Shown piece after piece: positions 25,701 through 38,220 of a stretch of DNA of 64,000 nucleotides. The notes beneath the pieces were generated by a model. It was not told where the DNA came from and did not search any database. It saw only the letters and a program-made list of their open reading frames with translations. Every line of letters begins with the position of its first letter. The stretch's first letter is position 1. This DNA is from Cladorhizidae sp. MBARI D1340-BT2 (Eukaryota > Porifera > Demospongiae > Poecilosclerida > Cladorhizidae). The stretch lies in the NCBI GenBank assembly GCA_028752905.1, contig JAQNBH010000011.1, forward strand, positions 7,783,625 to 7,847,624, read 5' to 3'. A program made the translations under genes and the position numbers.

Positions 25701-28700
25701 CTACAAGGATAGAGGTGGAGTGCATGAGGTCTGACATAGCTACAAGGATAGAGGTGGAGTGCATGTGGTCTGACATAGCTACAAGGATAGAGGTGGAGTG
25801 CATGTGGTCTGACATAGCTACAAGGATAGAGGTGGAGTACATGAGGTCTGACATAGCTACAAGGATAGAGGTGGAGTGTACGAGGTCTGACATAGCTACA
25901 AGGATAGAGGTGGAGTGTGTGAGGCCTGACATAGCTACAAGGATAGAGGTGGAGTGCATGAGGTCTGACATAGCTACAAGGATAGAGGTGGAGTACATGA
26001 GGCCTGACATAGCTACAAGGATAGAGGTGGAGTGCATGAGGTCTGACATAGCTACAAGGATAGAGGTGGAGTGCATGAGGTCTGACATAGCTACAAGGAT
26101 AGAGGTGGAGTGCATGAGGCCTGACATAGCTACAAGGATAGAGGTGGAGTGCATGAGGTCTGACATAGCTACAAGGATAGAGGTGGAGTACATGAGGCCT
26201 GACATAGCTACAAGGATAGAGGTGGAGTAGATGAGGTCTGACATAGCTACAAGGATAGAGGTGGAGTGCATGAGGCCTGACATAGCTACAAGGATAGAAG
26301 TGGAGTACATGAGGTCTGACATAGCTACAAGGATAGAGGTGGAGTACATGAGGTCTGACATAGCTACAAGGATAGAGGTGGAGTGCATGAGGCCTGACAT
26401 AGCTACAAGGATAGAGGTGGAGTGCATGAGGTCTGACATAGCTACAAGGATAGAGGTGGAGTGTGTGAGGCCTGACATAGCTACAAGGATAGAGGTGGAG
26501 TGCATGAGGTCTGACATAGCTACAAGGATAGAGGTGGAGTGCATGAGGTCTGACATAGCTACAAGGATAGAGGTGGAGTACATGAGGTCTGACATAGCTA
26601 CAAGGATAGAGGTGGAGTGCATGAGGTCTGACATAGCTACAAGGATAGAGGTGGAGTACATGAGGTCTGACATAGCTACAAGGATAGAGGTGGAGTGCAT
26701 GCGGCCTGACATAGCTACAAGGATAGAGGTGGAGTACATGAGGTCTGACATAGCTACAAGGATAGAGGTGGAGTGCATGAGGTCTGACATAGCTACAAGG
26801 ATAGAGGTGGAGTGTGTGAGGTCTGACATAGCTACAAGGATAGAGGTGGAGTACATGAGGTCTGACATAGCTACAAGGATAGAGGTGGAGTGCATGAGGT
26901 CTGACATAGCTACAAGGATAGAGGTGGAGTACATGAGGCCTGACATAGCTACAAGGATAGAGGTGGAGTGTGTGAGGTCTGACATAGCTACAAGGATAGA
27001 GGTGGTGTGTATGAGGCCTGACATAGCTACAAGGATAGCGGTGGAGTGCATGAGGTCTGACATAGCTACAAGGATAGAGGTGGAGTACATGAGGTCTGAC
27101 ATAGCTACAAGGATAGAGGTGGAGTGCATGAAGTCTGACATAGCTACAAGGATAGAGGTGGTGTGTATGAGGTCTGACATAGCTACAAGGATAGAGGTGG
27201 TGTGCATGAGGCCTGACATAGCTACAAGGATAGAGGTGGAGTGTGTGAGGCCTGACATAGCTACAAGGATAGAGGTGGAGTACATGAGGTCTGACATAGC
27301 TACAAGGATAGAGGTGGAGTACATGAGGCCTGACATAGCTACAAGGATAGAGGTGGAGTGTGTGAGGTCTGACATAGCTACAAGGATAGAGGTGGAGTAC
27401 ATGAGGTCTGACATAGCTACAAGGATAGAGGTGGAGTGTGTGAGGTCTGACATAGCTACAAGGATAGAGGTGGAGTGCATGAGGTCTGACATAGCTACAA
27501 GGATAGAGGTGGAGTGCATGAGGCCTGACATAGCTACAAGGATAGAGGTGGAGTGTGTGAGGTCTGACATAGCTACAAGGATAGAGGTGGAGTGCATGAG
27601 GCCTGACATAGCTACAAGGATAGAGGTGGAGTGCATGAGGTCTGACATAGCTACAAGGATAGAGGTGGAGTGCATGAGGCCTGACATAGCTACAAGGATA
27701 GAGGTGGAGTACATGAGGTCTGACATAGCTACAAGGATAGAGGTGGAGTACATGAGGTCTGACATAGCTACAAGGATAGAGGTGGAGTGCGTGAGGTCTG
27801 ACATAGCTACAAGGATAGAGGTGGTGTGCATGAGGTCTGACATAGCTACAAGGATAGAGGTGGAGTGCATGAGGTCTGACATAGCTACAAGGATAGAGGT
27901 GGAGTACATGAGGTCTGACATAGCTACAAGGATAGAGGTGGAGTGTGTGAGGTCTGACATAGCTACAAGGATAGAGGTGGAGTACATGAGGTCTGACATA
28001 GCTACAAGGATAGAGGTGGAGTGCATGAGGTCTGACATAGCTACAAGGATAGAGGTGGAGTGCATGAGGTCTGACATAGCTACAAGGATAGAGGTGGAGT
28101 GCATGAGGTCTGACATAGCTACAAGGATAGAGGTGGAGTACATGAGGTCTGACATAGCTACAAGGATAGAGGTGGAGTGCATGAGGTCTGACATAGCTAC
28201 AAGGATAGAGGTGGAGTGCATGAGGTCTGACATAGCTACAAGGATAGAGGTGGAGTGTGTGAGGTCTGACATAGCTACAAGGATAGAGGTGGAGTGCGTG
28301 AGGTCTGAAATAGCTACAAGGATAGAGGTGGAGTGCATGAGGTCTGACATAGCTACAAGGATAGAGGTGGAGTGCATGAGGTCTGACATAGCTACAAGGA
28401 TAGAGGTGGAGTGCATGAGGTCTGACATAACTACAAGGATAGAGGTGGAGTACATGAGGTCTGACATAGCTACAAGGATAGAGGTGGAGTGCATGAGGTC
28501 TGACATAGCTACAAGGATAGAGGTGGAGTACATGAGGTCTGACATAGCTACAAGGATAGAGGTGGAGTACATGAGGTCTGACATAACTACAAGGATAGAG
28601 GTGGAGTACATGAGGTCTGACATAGCTACAAGGATAGAGGTGGAGTACATGAGGCCTGACATAGCTACAAGGATAGAGGTGGAGTGCATGAGGTCTGACA

Positions 28701-30869
28701 TAGCTACAAGGATAGAGGTGGAGTACATGAGGTCTGACATAACTACAAGGATAGAAGTGGAGTGCATGAGGTCTGACATAGCTACAAGGATAGAGGTGGA
28801 GTGCATGAGGTCTGACATAGCTACAAGGATAGAGGTGGAGTACATGAGGTCTGACATAGCTACAAGGATAGAGGTGGAGTACATGAGGTCTGACATAGCT
28901 ACAAGGATAGAGGTGGAGTACATGAGGTCTGACATAGCTACAAGGATAGAGGTGGAGTACATGAGGTCTGACATAGCTACAAGGATAGAGGTGGAGTGCA
29001 TGAGGTCTGACATAGCTACAAGGATAGAGGTGGAGTGCATGAGGTCTGACATAGCTACAAGGATAGAGGTGGAGTACATGAGGTCTGACATAACTACAAG
29101 GATAGAAGTGGAGTGCATGAGGTCTGACATAGCTACAAGGATAGAGGTGGAGTACATGAGGTCTGACATAGCTACAAGGATAGAGGTGGAGTGCATGAGG
29201 TCTGACATAGCTACAAGGATAGAGGTGGAGTACATGAGGTCTGACATAGCTACAAGGATAGAGGTGGAGTACATGAGGTCTGACATAGCTACAAGGATAG
29301 AGGTGGAGTACATGAGGTCTGACATAGCTACAAGGATAGAGGTGGAGTACATGAGGTCTGACATAGCTACAAGGATAGAGGTGGAGTGCATGAGGCCTGA
29401 CATAGCTACAAGGATAGCGGTGGAGTACATGAGGCCTGACATAGCTACAAGGATAGAGGTGGAGTGCATGAGGTCTGACATAGCTACAAGGATAGAGGTG
29501 GAGTACATGAGGTCTGACATAACTACAAGGATAGAAGTGGAGTGCATGAGGTCTGACATAGCTACAAGGATAGAGGTGGAGTGCATGAGGTCTGACATAG
29601 CTACAAGGATAGAGGTGGAGTACATGAGGTCTGACATAGCTACAAGGATAGAGGTGGAGTACATGAGGTCTGACATAGCTACAAGGATAGAGGTGGAGTG
29701 CATGAGGTCTGACATAGCTACAAGGATAGAGGTGGAGTACATGAGGTCTGACATAGCTACAAGGATAGAGGTGGAGTACATGAGGTCTGACATAGCTACA
29801 AGGATAGAGGTGGAGTACATGAGGTCTGACATAGCTACAAGGATAGAGGTGGAGTACATGAGGCCTGACATAGCTACAAGGATAGAGGTGGAGTGTGTGA
29901 GGTCTGACATAGCTACAAGGATAGAGGTGGAGTGCATGAGGCCTGACATAGCTACAAGGATAGAGGTGGAGTGCATGAGGCCTGACATAGCTACAAGGAT
30001 AGAGGTGGAGTGCATGAGGTCTGACATAGCTACAAGGATAGAGGTGGAGTGTATGAGGTCTGACATAGCTACAAGGATAGAGGTGGAGTGCATGAGGTCT
30101 GACATAGCTACAAGGATAGAGGTGGAGTGCATGAGGCCTGACATAGCTACAAGGATAGAGGTGGAGTGCATGAGGACTGACATAGCTACAAGGATAGAGG
30201 TGGAGTACATGAGGTCTGACATAGCTACAAGGATAGAGGTGGAGTGTGTGAGGTCTGACATAGCTACAAGGATAGAGGTGGAGTCCATGAGGTCTGACAT
30301 AGCTACAAGGATAGAGGTGGAGTACATGAGGTCTGACATAGCTACAAGGATAGAGGTGGAGTGCATGAGACCTGACATAGCTACAAGGATAGAGGTGGAG
30401 TGCATGAGGCCTGACATAGCTACAAGGATAGAGGTGGAGTACATGAGGCCTGACATAGCTACAAGGATAGAGGTGGACTACATGAGGTCTGACATAGCTA
30501 CAAGGATAGAGGTGGACTACATGAGGTCTGACATAGCTACAAGGATAGAGGTGGAGTGCATGAGGTCTGACATAGCTACAAGGATAGAGGTGGAGTGTGA
30601 GGTCTGACATAGCTACAAGGATAGAGGTGGAGTGCATGAGGTCTGACATACCTACAAGGATAGAGGTGGAGTGTGAGGCCTGACATAACTACAAGGATAG
30701 AGGTGGAGTGTGTGAGGTCTGACATAGCTACAAGGATAGAGGTGGAGTGCATGAGGCCTGACATAGCTACAAGGATAGAGGTGGAGTGCATGAGGCCTGA
30801 CATAGCTACAAGGATAGATGTGGAGTACATGAGGCCTGACATAGCTACAAGGATAGAGGTGGAGTGCAT

Positions 30870-30945
30870 GAGCTGACATAGCTACAAGGATAGATGTGGA
30901 GTACATGAGGCCTGACATAGCTACAAGGATAGAGGTGGAGTGCAT
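30870..30945 (+). repeat. 76-bp duplication specific to copy B
   Basis: Two units bounded by GAGCTGAC junctions (at 30870 and 30946), containing the rare GATAGATGTGG variant, are present twice here. They occur once at the matching place in copy A, near 12,116-12,182. The size is two 39-bp units minus the two bases missing from GAGCTGAC. The event therefore postdates the 18.5-kb duplication, or was lost from copy A. Confidence 0.88.
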
Positions 30946-33900
30946 GAGCTGACATAGCTACAAGGATAGAGGTGGAGTGCATGAGGTCTGACATAGCTAC
31001 AAGGATAGAGGTGGAGTGTGTGAGGTCTGACATAGCTACAAGGATAGAGGTGGAGTGTGTGAGGACTGACATAGCTACAAGGATAGAGGTGGAGTACATG
31101 AGGTCTGACATAGCTACAAGGATAGAGGTGGATACATGAGGTCTGACATAGCTACAAGGATAGAGGTGGAGTGCATGAGATCTGACATAGCTACAAGGAT
31201 AGAGGTGGAGTGCATGAGGCCTGACATAGCTACAAGGATAGAGGTGGAGTGCATGAGGTCTGACATAGCTACAAGGATAGAGGTGGAGTGTATGATGTCT
31301 GACATAGCTACAAGGATAGAGGTGGAGTGCATGAGGTCTCACATAGCTACAAGGATAGAGGTGGAGTGCATGAGGTCTGACATAGCTACAAGGATAGAGG
31401 TGAGTGCATGAGGCCTGACATAGCTACAAGGATAGAAGTGGAGTGCATGAGGCTTGACATAGCTACAAGGATAGAGGTGGAGTGTATGATGTCTGACATA
31501 GCTACAAGGATAGAGGTGGAGTGCATGAGGTCTGACATAGCTACAAGGATAGAGGTGGAGTACATGAGGTCTGACATAGCTACAAGGATAGAGGTGGAGT
31601 ACATGAGGTCTGACATAGCTACAAGGATAGAGGTGGAGTGCATGAGGTCTGACATAGCTACAAGGATAGAGGTGGAGTGCATGAGGTCTGACATAGCTAC
31701 AAGGATAGAGGTGGAGTGCATGAGGTCTGACATAGCTACAAGGATAGAGGTGGAGTACATGAGGTCTGACATAGCTACAAGGATAGAGGTGGAGTGCATG
31801 AGGCCTGACATAGCTACAAGGATAGAGGTGGAGTACATGAGGTCTGACATAGCTACAAGGATAGAGGTGGAGTACATGAGGTCTGACATAGCTACAAGGA
31901 TAGAGGTGGAGTCATTCATGAGGTCTGACATAGCTACAAGGATAGAGGTGGACTGCATGAGGTCTGACATAGCTACAAGGATAGAGGTGGAGTGCATGAG
32001 GCCTGACATAGCTACAAGGATAGAGGTGGAGTGTGTGAGGTCTGACATAGCTACAAGGATAGAGGTGGAGTGCATGAGGTCTGACATAGCTACAAGGATA
32101 GAGGTGGAGTACATGAGGTCTGACATAGCTACAAGGATAGAGGTGGAGTGTATGAGGTCTGACATAGCTACAAGGATAGAGGTGGAGTACATGATGTCTG
32201 ACATAGCTACAAGGATAGAGGTGGAGTGCATGAGGTCTGACATAGCTACAAGGATAGAGGTGGAGTGTGTGAGGTCTGACATAGCTACAAGGATAGAGGT
32301 GGAGTGCATGAGGTCTGACATAGCTACAAGGATAGAGGTGGAGTGTGTGAGGTCTGACATAGCTACAAGGATAGAGGTGGAGTGCATGAGGTCTGACATA
32401 GCTACAAGGATAGAGGTGGAGTGCACGAGGTCTGACATAGCTACAAGGATAGAGGTGGAGTACATTAAGTCTGACATAGCTACAAGGATAGAGGTGGAGT
32501 GCATGAGCTGACATAGCTACAAGGATAGAGGTGGAGTGTGTGAGGTCTGACATAGCTACAAGGATAGAGGTGGAGTGCATGTGGTCTGACATAGCTACAA
32601 GGATAGAGGTGGAGTGCATGAGCTGACATAGCTACAAGGATAGAGGTGGAGTGTGTGAGGTCTGACATAGCTACAAGGATAGAGGTGGAGTACATGAGGT
32701 CTGACATAGCTACAAGGATAGAGGTGGAGTACATGATGTCTGACATAGCTACAGGATAGAGGCGGAGTGTGTGAGGTCTGACATAGCTACAAGGATAGAG
32801 GTGGAGTGCATGAGGTCTGACATAGCTACAAGGATAGAGGTGGAGTGTGTGAGGTCTGACATAGCTACAAGGATAGAGGTGGAGTGCATGAGGTCTGACA
32901 TAGCTACAAGGATAGAGGTGGAGTGTGTGAGGCCTGACATAGCTACAAGGATAGAGGTGGAGTACATGAGGTCTGACATAGCTACAAGGATAGAGGTGGA
33001 GTGTGTGAGGTCTGACATAGCTACAAGGATAGAGGTGGAGTGCATTCATGAGGTCTGACATAGCTACAAGGATAGAGGTGGAGTGTGTGAGGTCTGACAT
33101 AGCTACAAGGATAGAGGTGGAGTGCATGAGGTCTGACATAGCTACAAGGATAGAGGTGGAGTGTGTGAGGTCTGACATAGCTACAAGGATAGAGGTGGAG
33201 TGCATGAGGTCTCACATAGCTACAAGGATAGAGGTGGAGTGCATGAGGCCTGACATAGCTACAAGGATAGAGGTGGAGTGTGTGAGGTCTGACATAGCTA
33301 CAAGGATAGAGGTGGAGTACATGAGGTCTGACATAGCTACAAGGATAGAGGTGGAGTGAATGAGGTCTGACATAGCTACAAGGATAGAGGTGGAGTACAT
33401 GAGGTCTGACATAGCTACAAGGATAGAGGTGGAGTACATGAGGTCTGACATAGCTACAAGGATAGAGGTGGAGTGCATGAGGTCTGACATAGCTACAAGG
33501 ATAGAGGTGGAGTACATGAGGTCTGACATAGCTGCAAGGATAGAGGTGGAGTACATGAGGTCTGACATAGCTACAAGGATAGAGGTGGAGTGCATGAGGC
33601 CTGACATAGCTACAAGGATAGAGGTGGAGTGCATGAGGTCTGACATAGCTACAAGGATAGAGGTGGAGTGCATGAGGCCTGACATAGCTACAAGGATAGA
33701 GGTGGAGTGCATGAGGTCTGACATAGCTACAAGGATAGAGGTGGAGTGCATGAGGTCTGACATAGCTACAAGGATAGAGGTGGAGTGCATGAGGCCTGAC
33801 ATAGCTACAAGGATAGAGGTGGAGTGCATGAGGTCTGACATAGCTACAAGGATAGAGGTGGAGTACATGAGGTCTGACATAGCTACAAGGATAGAGGTGG

Positions 33901-36900
33901 AGTACATGAGGTCTGACATAGCTACAAGGATAGAGGTGGAGTGTGTGAGGTCTGACATAGCTACAAGGATAGAGGTGGAGTGTGTGAGGTCTGACATAGC
34001 TACAAGGATAGAGGTGGAGTGCATGAGGTCTGACATAGCTACAAGGATAGAGGTGGACTACATGAGGTCTGACATAGCTACAAGGATAGAGGTGGAGTGT
34101 GTGAGGTCTGACATAGCTACAAGGATAGAGGTGGAGTGCATAAGGTCTGACATAGCTACAAGGATAGAGGTGGAGTGCATGAGGTCTGACATAGCTACAA
34201 GGATAGAGGTGGAGTGCATGAGGACTGACATAGCTACAAGGATAGAGGTGAGGTCTGACATAGCTACAAGGATAGAGGTGGAGTGCATGAGGTCTGACAG
34301 AGCTACAAGGATAGAGGTGGAGTGCATGAGGCCTGACATAGCTACAAGGATAGAGGTGGAGTGCATGAGGCCTGACATAGCTACAAGGATAGAGGTGGAG
34401 TGTGTGAGGCCTGACATAGCTACAAGGATAGAGGTGGAGTGCATGAGGTCTGACATAGCTACAAGGATAGAGGTGGAGTGCATGAGGTCTGACATAGCTA
34501 CAAGGATAGAGGTGGAGTGCATGAGGCCTGACATAGCTACATGGATAGAGGTGGTGTGTATGAGGTCTGACATAGCTACAAGGATAGAGGTGGAGTACAT
34601 GAGGCCTGACATAGCTACAAGGATAGAGGTGGAGTACATGAGGTCTGACATAGCTACAAGGATAGAGGTGGAGTGCATCAGGTCTGACATAGCTACAAGG
34701 ATAGAGGTGGAGTGCATGAGGTCTGACATAGCTACAAGGATAGAGGTGGAGTACATGAGGCCTGACATAGCTACAAGGATAGAGGTGGAGTACATGAGCT
34801 GACATAGCTACAAGGATAGAGGTGGAGTACATGAGGTCTGATATAGCTACAAGGATAGAGGTGGAGTGCATGAGGTCTGACATAGCTACAAGGATAGAGG
34901 TGGAGTTTGTGAGGTCTGACATAGCTACAAGGATAGAGGTGGAGTGCATGAGGTCTGACATAGCTACAAGGATAGAGGTGGAGTGCATGAGGTCTGATAT
35001 AGCTACAAGGATAGAGGTGGAGTGTGTGAGGTCTGACATAGCTACAAGGATAGAGGTGGAGTGTATGAGGTCTGACATAGCTACAAGGATAGAGGTGGAG
35101 TACATGAGGCCTGACATAGCTACAAGGATAGAGGTGGAGTGCATGAGGCCTGACATAGCTACAAGGATAGAGGTGGAGTGTGTGAGGTCTGACATAGCCA
35201 CAAGGATAGAGGTGGAGTGCATGAGGCCTGACATAGCTACAAGGATAGGGGTGGAGTGTGTGAGGTCTGACATAGCTATAAGGATAGAGGTGGAGTGCAT
35301 TCATGAGGTCTGACATAGCTACAAGGATAGAGGTGGAGTGCATGAGGTCTGACATAGCTACAAGGATAGAGGTGGAGTGCATGAGGTCTGACATAGCTAC
35401 AAGGATAGAGGTGGAGTACATGAGGTCTGACATAGCTACAAGGATAGAGGTGGAGTGCATGAGGTCTGACATAGCTACAAGGATAGAGGTGGAGTACATG
35501 AGGTCTGACATAGCTACAAGGATAGAGGTGGAGTACATGAGGTCTGACATAGCTACAAGGATAGAGGTGGAGTGTGTGAGGTCTGACATAGCTACAAGGA
35601 TAGAGGTGGAGTGCATGAGGGCTGACATAGCTACAAGGATAGAGGTGGAGTGCATGAGGTCTGACATAGCTACAAGGATAGAGGTGGAGTGTGTGAGGTC
35701 TGACATAGCTACAAGGATAGAGGTGGAGTGCATGAGGGCTGACATAGCTACAAGGATAGAGGTGGAGTGCATGAGGTCTGACATAGCTACAAGGATAGAG
35801 GTGGAGTGTGTGAGGTCTGACATAGCTACAAGGATAGAGGTGGAGTGCATGAGGTCTGACATAGCTACAAGGATAGAGGTGGAGTGCATGAGGTCTGACA
35901 TAGCTACAAGGATAGAGGTGGAGTGCATGAGGTCTGACATAGCTACAAGGATAGAGGTGGAGTGTGTGAGGTCTGACATAGCTACAAGGATAGAGGTGGA
36001 GTGCATGAGGTCTGACATAGCTACAAGGATAGAGATGGAGTACATGAGGCCTGACATGGCTACAAGGATAGAGGTGGAGTGCATGAGGCCTGACATAGCT
36101 ACAAGGATAGAGGTGGACTGCATGAGGTCTGACATAGCTACAAGGATAGAGGTGGAGTGCATGAGGTCTGACATAGCTACAAGGATAGAGGTGGAGTGCA
36201 TGAGGCCTGACATACATAGCTACAAGGATAGAGGTGGAGTGTGTGAGGTCTGACATAGCTACAAGGATAGAGGTGGAGTGCATGAGGCCTGACATAGCTA
36301 CAAGGATAGAGGTGGAGTGTGTGAGGTCTGACATAGCTACAAGGATAGAGGTGGAGTGTGTGAGGTCTGACATAGCTACAAGGATAGAGGTGAGTGCATC
36401 AAGTCTGACATAGCTACAAGGATAGAGGTGGAGTACATGAGGCCTGACATAGCTGTACAAGGATAGAGGTGAGTGCATCAGGTCTGACATAGCTACAAGG
36501 ATAGAGGTGGAGTACATGAGGCCTGACATAGCTACAAGGATAGAGGTGGAGTGCATGAGGTCTGACATAGCTACAAGGATAGAGGTGGAGTGCATGAGGC
36601 CTGACATAGCTACAAGGATAGAGGTGGAGTGCATGAGGCCTGACATAGCTACAAGGATAGAGGTGGAGTGTGTGAGGTCTGACATAGCTACAAGGATAGA
36701 GGTGGAGTGTGTGAGGCCTGACATAGCTACAAGGATAGAGGTGGAGTGCATGAGGCCTGACATAGCTACAAGGATAGAGGTGGAGTACATGAGGTCTGAC
36801 ATAGCTACAAGGATAGAGGTGGAGTACATGAGGTCTGACATAGCTACAAGGATAGAGGTGGAGTGTGTGAGGTCTGACATAGCTACAAGGATAGAGGTGG

Positions 36901-37141
36901 AGTGCATGAGGTCTGACATAGCTACAAGGATAGAGGTGGAGTGTGTGAGGTCTGACATAGCTACAAGGATAGAGGTGGAGTACATGAGGCCTGACATAGC
37001 TACAAGGATAGAGGTGGAGTGCATGAGGCCTGACATAGCTACAAGGATAGAGGTGGAGTACATGAGGCCTGACATAGCTACAAGGATAGAGGTGGAGTAC
37101 ATGAGGTCTGACATAGCTACAAGGATAGAGGTGGAGTGCAT

Positions 37142-37605
37142 GAGCTGACATAGCTACAAGGATAGAGGTGGAGTACATGAGGCCTGACATAGCTACAAGG
37201 ATAGAGGTGGAGTACATGAGGTCTGACATAGCTACAAGGATAGAGGTGGAGTGCATGAGGTCTGACATAGCTACAAGGATAGAGGTGGAGTGTGTGAGGT
37301 CTGACATAGCTACAAGGATAGAGGTGGTGTGCATGAGGTCTGACATAGCTACAAGGATAGAGGTGGAGTGCATGAGCTGACATAGCTACAAGGATAGAGG
37401 TGGAGTACATGAGGCCTGACATAGCTACAAGGATAGAGGTGGAGTACATGAGGTCTGACATAGCTACAAGGATAGAGGTGGAGTGCATGAGGTCTGACAT
37501 AGCTACAAGGATAGAGGTGGAGTGTGTGAGGTCTGACATAGCTACAAGGATAGAGGTGGTGTGCATGAGGTCTGACATAGCTACAAGGATAGAGGTGGAG
37601 TGCAT
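37142..37605 (+). repeat. 232-bp tandem pair in copy B
   Basis: This is the counterpart of the 18371 pair at offset 18,771. Both copies of the large block carry it, so the 232-bp duplication came before the 18.5-kb one. Confidence 0.9.
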
Positions 37606-38061
37606 GAGGCCTGACATAGCTACAAGGATAGAGGTGGAGTACATGAGGTCTGACATAGCTACAAGGATAGAGGTGGAGTGCATGAGGCCTGACATAGCTA
37701 CAAGGATAGAGGTGGAGTACATGAGGTCTGACATAGCTACAAGGATAGAGGTGGAGTGCATGAGGTCTGACATAGCTACAAGGATAGAGGTGGAGTACAT
37801 GAGGCCTGACATAGCTACAAGGATAGAGGTGGAGTGCATGAGGTCTGACATAGCTACAAGGATAGAGGTGGAGTGAATGAGGTCTGACATATAGCTACAA
37901 GGATAGAGGTGGAGTACATGAGGTCTGACATAGCTACAAGGATAGAGGTGGAGTGTATGAGGCCTGACATAGCTACAAGGATAGAGGTGGAGTGCATGAG
38001 GTCTGACATAGCTACAAGGATAGAGGTGGAGTGCATGAGGTCTGACATAGCTACAAGGATA

Positions 38062-38220
38062 GAGGTGAGGTCTGACATAGCTACAAGGATAGAGGTGGAG
38101 TGCATGAGGTCTGACATAGCTACAAGGATAGAGGTGGAGTACATGAGGTCTGACATAGCTACAAGGATAGAGGTGGAGTGCATGAGGTCTGACATAGCTA
38201 CAAGGATAGAGGTGGAGTGA
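38062..38220 (+). repeat. 159-bp marker cassette, copy 6
   Basis: This is the counterpart of the cassette at 19291, displaced by 18,771 bp, as expected from the large tandem duplication. Confidence 0.9.

Larger units (their letters stand above)
9181..27680 (+). repeat. 18.5-kb higher-order block, copy A
   Basis: The marker order from 9181 is repeated from 27681, an offset of 18,500 bp. Matching markers include the TGCGTG unit near 9288 and 27788, GCGGTGG at 10761 and 29417, GACATACCTAC at 11953 and 30648, GGATACATG near 12358 and 31129, GTCATTCATG near 13141 and 31912, the ACAGGATAGAGGCGG defect near 13980 and 32751, GCTGTACAAGG near 17682 and 36453, GACATATAGC near 19115 and 37886, and GACATACTGTAGC near 22230 and 41044. 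The left boundary is set by the T9180 to C27680 difference and by diverging linkers before it. Copy A ends where copy B begins, so the pair is in direct tandem. Confidence 0.92.

Noticed and set aside
26231..30607. A 1,458-codon + strand ORF of MRSDIATRIEVEC repeats, and those at 8940-11912 (990 codons) and 2073-4739 (888 codons)
   Set aside because: They are open because 39 is a multiple of three. They end at indels or linker stops (for example GAGTGAATG or GAGTGTGAGG) that are duplicated along with the surrounding non-coding repeat.
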